A stretch of 64,000 nt of DNA. Origin: Monosporascus cannonballus. Taxonomy: Eukaryota > Ascomycota > Sordariomycetes > Xylariales. How positions within the stretch are numbered: the stretch's first letter is position 1; every line of letters starts with the position of its first letter. Positions 58,730 through 64,000 of the stretch are shown piece by piece. Location of the stretch: positions 62,001-126,000 of the forward strand of contig QJNS01000120.1 in assembly GCA_004154925.1 (NCBI GenBank), written 5' to 3'. The position numbers and the translations under genes are program-made. The notes below the pieces were generated by a model that did not search any database, was not told the DNA's origin, and worked only from the letters and a program-made list of their open reading frames with translations.

Positions 58730-59681
58730 CTTCTACCTATATGACTTATCAAATAGCGTGCTGCCCCATCCCCCGCGAGAGCCACTGCGTCCTGTATCGG
58801 GGCGCATGAACATGACGTGCCGGAGCAGGGGCGGCGGAACCGGGCTCGATGGGCACCACCCCGTGACATGCCGCCTAGTCACATGCCCGAGGCCTGGTCA
58901 TCTTTCCTGTATGAGGCACATTACGACCGTTGTCCATCCGTCTAGTCCTATGGCCCGATGCCTGGTCGCTTGTCTGTATAAGGTCCATCACGGCCGTCCC
59001 CTATTCATCTGGTTCTACGACCCGAGGTCTTGTCGTCTTGCTTACAAGGCCGCCCGTCTGGGCTGCTACCCGTCGTCCTCCCGGGGACCATCCTTCTTCG
59101 CTTAGCTATTAGGACGACAGCCTGCCGTCGACGCACGGAGGTATTCTCGGTGATGTCGTTAGTGGCGTTGGTGGAAAGCCTGCTTAGTCGCCGTCGGGAT
59201 ATTCCCGGCACCATGGGACTTCCTCACGGGAAACTCTCCCTCAACTCGACACGTTCCTCCTCGGAGACAAGGACCGCTCTGGCCTGTACCGTCTCGCTTC
59301 GTACGCTCGCAAATCGGAGTATGGCTGCCTTGCCCCCCTTAAGGCTTCCGCTTCCCACGCCCCGTGAGTGCGTGCCGCCCTCCCCCTCGGAAAGCACCTC
59401 AGTACTGGTTACGTAACCGGGCCGCCATCTACGACGGGCCCCCCGAACGGGAAGAGCTACTTTGGAAGGGGGGTGCGTCTACTCAAATGTCTCGATAACT
59501 AGTCGCTCCAGGACGGCGTGTTAGAGGAGAGGCCGCTGCCGAGCGTGACTTAACGCCCAAAGGGTGCGTTCTGTAGGCTGTCACGTAACCTGCCGAGCAG
59601 TTGGCCTGTCTGGCCGGTCGCCTCGGCGTGCTCTTGGATGCGTGTCCACGCCACATGGAGGTCGAAATGCTCTCGTGGCAT
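58730..59681 (-). pseudogene. Decayed copy of the arm A hypothetical gene
   Basis: ATG at 59681 reads MPREHFDLHVAW and onward in a single frame (EATGQTGQLLGRL, DSLQNAPFGR), without the one-base insertion of arm A, but meets TAA straight after. The middle exons are mostly deleted. A GVGSGSLKGGKA-like shadow near 59330 and the last-exon block (GDGAARYL) near 58770 remain. Not functional. Confidence 0.7.
58886..59060 (+). repeat. 67-68 bp tandem repeat, about 2.6 units
   Basis: Units start CCCGAGGCCTGGTC (58886), CCCGATGCCTGGTC (58954) and CCCGAGGTCTTGTC (59021). Confidence 0.75.
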
Positions 59682-59985
59682 TCTGTGAGCGGCCGGGAGG
59701 GCGGGGACGACTATGCTATATCAAACGATTAGCGAGAAGGTTGTAGGAGCCGTCTGGCAGCGGCCGGAGACGCCAAGCATTTACGGGTGCTTATATGCAC
59801 CTGCCGGGTTATCCATGACAAATGCCTTGGTCGGCGGACGTCTCCACTTCCAGCGCCATAAACCCGGTGCACGAATACCTGCGTGAGAGACAAGGGTCTC
59901 CTACGAAAGGCCCCGAGAACCCTGCAGCAGTACCTATAATTTATATAGCATGAGCGGATGGCCTGGGTTCGATGTCCGTAGCCGG

Positions 59986-60388
59986 CACAGCGATCATGAA
60001 GCCGGTTGGGAAAGTCCAAAAGCACGAAGACGCGGCCGCGAACCTCGTTTTGGAAATACGTCCAAGCTCATTCTAATACCGTCCTGCGGATGTTTGACTC
60101 GGCGCCAAGCCGGAGAAACCGCAGCCGAACGTACGATTGGGCTTCTGAATCAGCGCACGGCCGTAGGTGTGGATCAGGATATATTCAGAGCGTTTCACCA
60201 CACCACCAGATCCCCGCAGAATACTGCTACCGGTTATTCGACCTTTCGCAGGATCCTGAGATTCTCCTCTTCTGCTATTTTTCTTAGACCCCCCCAGGCC
60301 TAGAATATATTTCCCTGCGCTCAGAAGTGGCCCTATCCAACATCATCATCGACCGTTTCAGCCTCCGAGGCAAAAGAAAAGAAATACT
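59986..60388. other. Intergenic 3' of the oxidoreductase gene
   Basis: About 400 bp with no gene; it would hold the 3' end of the minus-strand oxidoreductase transcript. Confidence 0.4.
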
Positions 60389-62211
60389 CTAGACTACCTT
60401 GGAGATCTTGAAACCTCCTGGCATCCGGGACTGGAAAACACCAGACGGGTCGTATTTGGTCGCGACCTCGCGGATATGACCGACGTTGCCTTTACCGTAG
60501 GTCCTGAGGGGGTCCTGCGTGAAATCTGCGTAGTTGAGGTATTCCCAGTCGACCGCACCACCCATATCGACGCTATACCGCTTTATGGCCTCGCGGAATT
60601 GAACCATGCGTTCTCGTGCTAGCTCCTCCTGCTCAACGCCGTTCACCATCAGTTGGACCTGGAACATGACGGCGTTCTCCGTCTCACGATCTAGGCCTAG
60701 GACGTTACCGCCCTTCTCGACTGAGTGCTTGGAGAAGATGGTTGGAATCGCTTGGAAAATCCCGTGGCAGATGAAGTCGCCATCAGGAGATTGTGCCTTC
60801 CAATCGCTCACGAATTGCTCGTATAACTCCAAGGCCTTCTTATAAAGAAGCTTGTCATTCTTGAAGGTGACTGCAAACCACACGTTCCTAGTTTCGCGCT
60901 TAGTATCCTCTTCTTAAATAGGAGGCATTCGGGGCTGACCGGTAACCGCTTATCAGGTTAAGCTCGATTGTCAAGTTGCGATGGGTATCTTTGCGCATCG
61001 TAGATGTGACCTGATCAGGAATCGCCATAAACTTATCGAAGGCAGGCGGTGCTACAGCACCTGTGGTATCCTCGTAAGCAACCGTGATCGCGATGTTCTT
61101 CGTCGCTGGACTATAGGTCCAAAAGGGGATAACGGAGCCGTCCATGTAGCTCTCGATATTGTTCGTCCAGTCGTGATAGGCGTCGATATGCTGATCCGTG
61201 GTCGAGGTCGGATAGGTAACGAGCCCGCCCCAGAGAAGAGGAGCTTCGAAGGCTTGCATATCGAAGCGGGTGACGATACCGAAATTAGCGGAGCCACCTT
61301 TTAGCGCCTTGAAAAGATCGCAGTTGTCGTCGGCATTGGCATTGACGATTTCCCTTGCGAGGCTCATGTTAACGGAATATTCGTGTTGTGTAGGGCCCAA
61401 CGAGGACGGGTAAATGCACACACGTACCCGCTAGCGAGCACAACCTCGAAATTAACGACATTATCACACCCGAAGCCGTGGCGGCCCGTATAGAAGGTAT
61501 TACCACCTCCGGTTAGGAATCCGGCAACACCGACAGTGGATGTACGGCCGCCAGGAACTGTCACGCCGTAAGGTTCAAGTGCGCCATACACGTCTCCCCA
61601 TATTGACCCGGCTTGGATCTGAGCAACCTTGGTCTCGGGCACGTAAGTGGTTTTATTCATCAGTCCTGCATGATCACGTGAGTCCCCGGGGTCGTTCAAA
61701 AACTCGAATGCAGTCCATACCCATGTCAATTGTGACACCATCGTTGACTACGCATGGTTAGCTTACTCCGATTCGGCCGTAAAGTATTGGAATATACCTA
61801 CTGTTATTAGAACCGGGCCAGACGGTGTGACCGCCGCTGCGAATAGCGAATTGGCAAGCTGCGCCATGGGTCAACGTAGTCACGATGAGGCCGACCTCTT
61901 GGGCAGTTGTAGACTGGACGATGCAATACGGCTTCAACTGTGCGGATACCGAAAAATACGATTCGGTACGGCTTTCGTAACAGTCACTGCCCGGGTAGAA
62001 GATATGCTTCAGGCCAGCGGCCCGGAGAGAGCAACACTGCAAAGTAACCATCTACTTAGTTCTGAGGAGTTTGGCTAGTTGGCTAGACCGGTCAGCTTAC
62101 ACAATTCTCGAGTGATTGGTTCATTTCGAAGTCAGTCGGTCGTGCTGTCGCGGTTGGGCCAGACACCATGGTGGTGATAGCCGAGGCTGCGATTGATAAC
62201 GCGAACTTCAT
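60389..62211 (-). CDS. Secreted FAD-linked oxidoreductase, PCMH/BBE type (507 aa, 6 exons)
   Basis: Complement of 60389-60887, 60940-61353, 61428-61665, 61721-61747, 61802-62036, 62101-62211. Five introns of 52-74 nt, all GT..AG (one donor GTCAGC), give exactly 508 codons. Signal peptide at MKFALSIAASAITTMVSG. The FAD domain has QFAIRSGGHTVWPGSNN; His107 is the family position for histidyl-FAD. Next come VPGGRTSTVGVAGFLTGGG and GFGCDNVVNFEVVLASG, a substrate domain, and a C-terminal BBE segment (VDWEYLNYADFTQDPL). Relatives oxidise sugars to lactones, alkaloids or polyketides with O2 and give H2O2. Start and introns are chosen by homology and phase. About 400 bp beyond arm B. No RIP. Confidence 0.92.
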
Positions 62212-62715
62212 ACCGCTTAAGACGAGTGAAACCGGGGGGTTCTAGGAAGGACGCTGGAGATTCTTTTTTTGTTTGACATAAAGGATGGGCGCCTTTCGCA
62301 GGATCCGGCTGGTGCGGTGGACGAGGGGCCAGGGACCAGGTTACATTTAGAAGACTGACGAGAATGACGAGGGGCGACTTCTCCGTTAGACCTGCCGGGA
62401 TGACCGTGAGGAGAACTGTGGATATTGTAAAAACATAGCTTGCCTTATCCTACACATAACTAATGCAGCAGGGGGAATATGACCCGCTCGAGAATTACGG
62501 GTCCTATAAATGCAGAACTTGCCTTAATACAACTGATTTTGCTGCCCGACAGGTATAATTGTAGTCCACATGTACTGTAAGCCTTGCTTCCGTAGCAATA
62601 AGACTCAGTCAACCAGGACGTGAACGGTACGAAGACGTACCGTTGAAGAGCCATTTTTACTCCCTCCCTACCCAGGTCTTGTCCTTCCCTTGTTCTCGGA
62701 TCATCTCAAGCCAAT
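62212..62715. other. Intergenic, promoter side of the oxidoreductase
   Basis: About 500 bp with no gene; contains the presumed promoter of the gene starting at 62211. Composition is still normal. Confidence 0.4.
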
Positions 62716-63200
62716 TGTCAGACCCAGCTGAAGTCGATCAAACAGCTAAGCCTTGGCTTAGTTTGATCACCTACTGAAACAAGGCTACTTTATGTAACCC
62801 CGGTATCTTTTCCTCTTAGCTACAGCTATATTTACGTATATAAAAGGAGGGTTCGTTACCTTTACCCTTTAGTTAGGATTTTCGAAAGGTTAATGCAACC
62901 TTTAATATACCTTTTCTTTAATTATATATTTTTATATATGATATAAGGTCTTATAATTATAAGCCCGGTCCGTATTTTTTTTTTAGTTTTGCTTTAATAC
63001 ATTTGTTATATATAATTTATTGAGGTTATTCGGAACCTCGTCGTCGCTCCTGCGGTATATTTACTGTTCCGTTATTAGTATATCTATTGCCTAGTCCGTA
63101 TATACGTTAATTTTAAAGCTATTCGGAATCTCGCTGTTACTCCTGCAGTATATCTACTGTTTCGTTACCAAAGATATCTATCGCTTAGCTATTACGTTTT
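62716..63200 (+). repeat. Probable LTR/leader of a copia-type element, RIPed
   Basis: Starts TGTCAGACCCAGC, includes a TATA-like TATATAAAAGG (62839-62850) and becomes AT-rich. An inverted repeat at 62736-62768 (GATCAAAC..CTAAGCC / GGCTTAGTTTGATC) forms a hairpin. The 3' end of the LTR could not be fixed. Confidence 0.45.
63025..63195 (+). repeat. About 95-bp tandem repeat, two units
   Basis: GGTTATTCGGAACCTCGTCG... (about 63025) and AGCTATTCGGAATCTCGCTG... (about 63118), each running through TATATYTACTGTTYCGTTA to TATCTATYGCYTAG. Confidence 0.75.
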
Positions 63201-63239
63201 TAGTTATTTTAATTTGTTTACCTTTTACATTATTTTTAA

Positions 63240-63830
63240 AGCCATAATTACCCAAATAACAGACTTTAACAAGTTTTTTTCAGGACGCGTTCTTAGGTAT
63301 TTACTTAGGAAGAGAACCCCTAAAGAGTATAACACTTTCGAACTTTACGTTAATATAAAGGCTAGCATGTTGTGGGCATATATTAATCCTAACATGGCCC
63401 AAGTATTACCTTTGCTAACGATACCGATTTTTTCTAAGCCTTATCACTTTTAAAATAGAATGATTAATAAATATACTCTGGATAAGCCGAACTATTCGAA
63501 GTTCAAAAGGGCCCTAAAGGTATATAATAGAAAGCAATCCTTATATATCGCTTAAAAAAAGCACTTGTTAAAATTAATACGTTCCTAAATTAATCCGTTT
63601 ATCTTGATCATTATTAGGTGTACTGGAAAAGAATTACGCTTTAAAAAAAGCTAATTACTTTAAAAGATAAATTTAAGCCTAGTAATAACGTTTGAATTTA
63701 CGAAGTCGACGTTCGATAGAAATAAACGTTAAAAATTAATAAAATCCAGATAGATATTTAGTTATTTACATACTGGAGAATATATATTAAAGTCGCAGAA
63801 CTTTAGATATTAGCCGTCGCAGGTTATTAC
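63240..63830 (+). pseudogene. copia-type gag relic
   Basis: A 79-codon open piece (63214-63453) contains NTFELYVNIKASMLWAYINP followed by LPLLTIPIFSKPYHF; the frame continues past stops through NYSKFKRALKVYNRKQSLYI. This matches the start of gag in fungal copia polyproteins (STFELWVN.RA.MLWPYI.P, then the ...YN.. helix). Numerous RIP stops. The copy is cut by the inverted LTR at 63914. Confidence 0.65.
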
Positions 63831-63913
63831 GGCCATTTTGATTTTTTAAAGGCTATTAGTGTTTATTTACTTAACTTTTTTGTTATCTAAAGGGCTAAAG
63901 TAAAAGAAGTTAT

Positions 63914-64000
63914 TGTGACCGCTTGGCGGTTTAACCAACTATTAAACCTTAGTCGTACGGGTTTATGTTAGCAGAAGTATCGTGGAAATCTGAGCAATAA
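63914..64000 (-). repeat. Gypsy-type LTR running out of the window
   Basis: From TGTGACCGCTTGGCGG onward this is the reverse complement of the conserved 3' part of the gypsy LTRs (GGTTTAACCAACTATTAAAC, CGTACGGGTTTA, ..GCAGAAGTATCGTGG). The rest of the element lies beyond 64000. Confidence 0.85.

Larger units (their letters stand above)
58136..59985 (-). repeat. Inverted segmental duplication, arm B (decayed copy)
   Basis: Reverse-complement match to arm A (47309-50195). It lacks about 1.4 kb of the central gene, carries a solo LTR at 58174-58399 and a tandem repeat at 58886-59060. The remaining blocks are roughly 75-85% identical by eye, mostly transitions. Confidence 0.85.

Noticed and set aside
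1..64000. tRNA, rRNA, CRISPR or biosynthetic backbone (PKS/NRPS) genes
   Set aside because: No clover-leaf with a convincing T-loop, no rRNA blocks, no spaced identical repeats, and no ketosynthase or adenylation motifs were found by reading. A covariance-model scan would be needed to exclude a tRNA fully.

Overview
The window reads as nuclear DNA of a filamentous ascomycete (Pezizomycotina; probably a Sordariomycete, but I cannot name the genus). The reasons are short introns of about 52-200 nt with GTRNGY donors, typical fungal gene families, chromodomain gypsy and copia retroelements, and pervasive repeat-induced point mutation (RIP). In the RIP zones CpA/TpG have become TpA and every frame is full of stops, while CpG largely survives. 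No prokaryotic, organellar or CRISPR signal is visible.

Region 1 (1-30572) is an AT-rich, transposon-built block. It opens with an un-RIPed fragment of a TPR gene. Three full-length gypsy elements follow (1138-7795 +, 16554-23323 -, 23859-30567 +), plus one full-length copia element (8951-16035 -). I could place both LTR ends and the 5-bp target duplication of all four. Short, less mutated spacers of the original locus lie between them. The three gypsy copies share pol and the 3' part of the LTR but have different LTR 5' halves. Each also carries, between chromodomain and 3' LTR, the relic of an ORF running opposite to pol (basic, leucine-rich, coiled-coil-like).

Region 2 (30573-51300) has normal GC. 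It holds a frameshifted RING-IBR gene, a three-exon orphan gene, a divergent 453-aa orphan gene, a two-exon orphan gene followed by an ORF built on a 51-bp coding minisatellite, a C2H2 zinc-finger fragment broken by an assembly gap, and a multi-exon orphan gene. Much of 39.6-47.3 kb shows no supportable gene but contains several short dispersed repeats.

Region 3 (47309-62211) is framed by an inverted segmental duplication. Arm A (47309-50195) and arm B (58136-59985) enclose an AAA-type P-loop ATPase, a secreted SMP-30/gluconolactonase-type protein (10 exons, intact) and an NAD-dependent epimerase/dehydratase-type SDR lying tail to tail with it. Just outside arm B is an intact six-exon secreted FAD-linked (PCMH/BBE) oxidoreductase. 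A sugar or sugar-acid oxidase, a lactonase and an NAD-dependent dehydrogenase within 7.5 kb suggest an oxidise-hydrolyse-reoxidise module for a carbohydrate; this is inference. Arm B has lost about 1.4 kb and carries a solo LTR whose empty site is preserved in arm A.

Region 4 (62716-64000) returns to RIPed transposon DNA: a copia-type gag relic cut off by an inward-facing gypsy-type LTR that runs out of the window.
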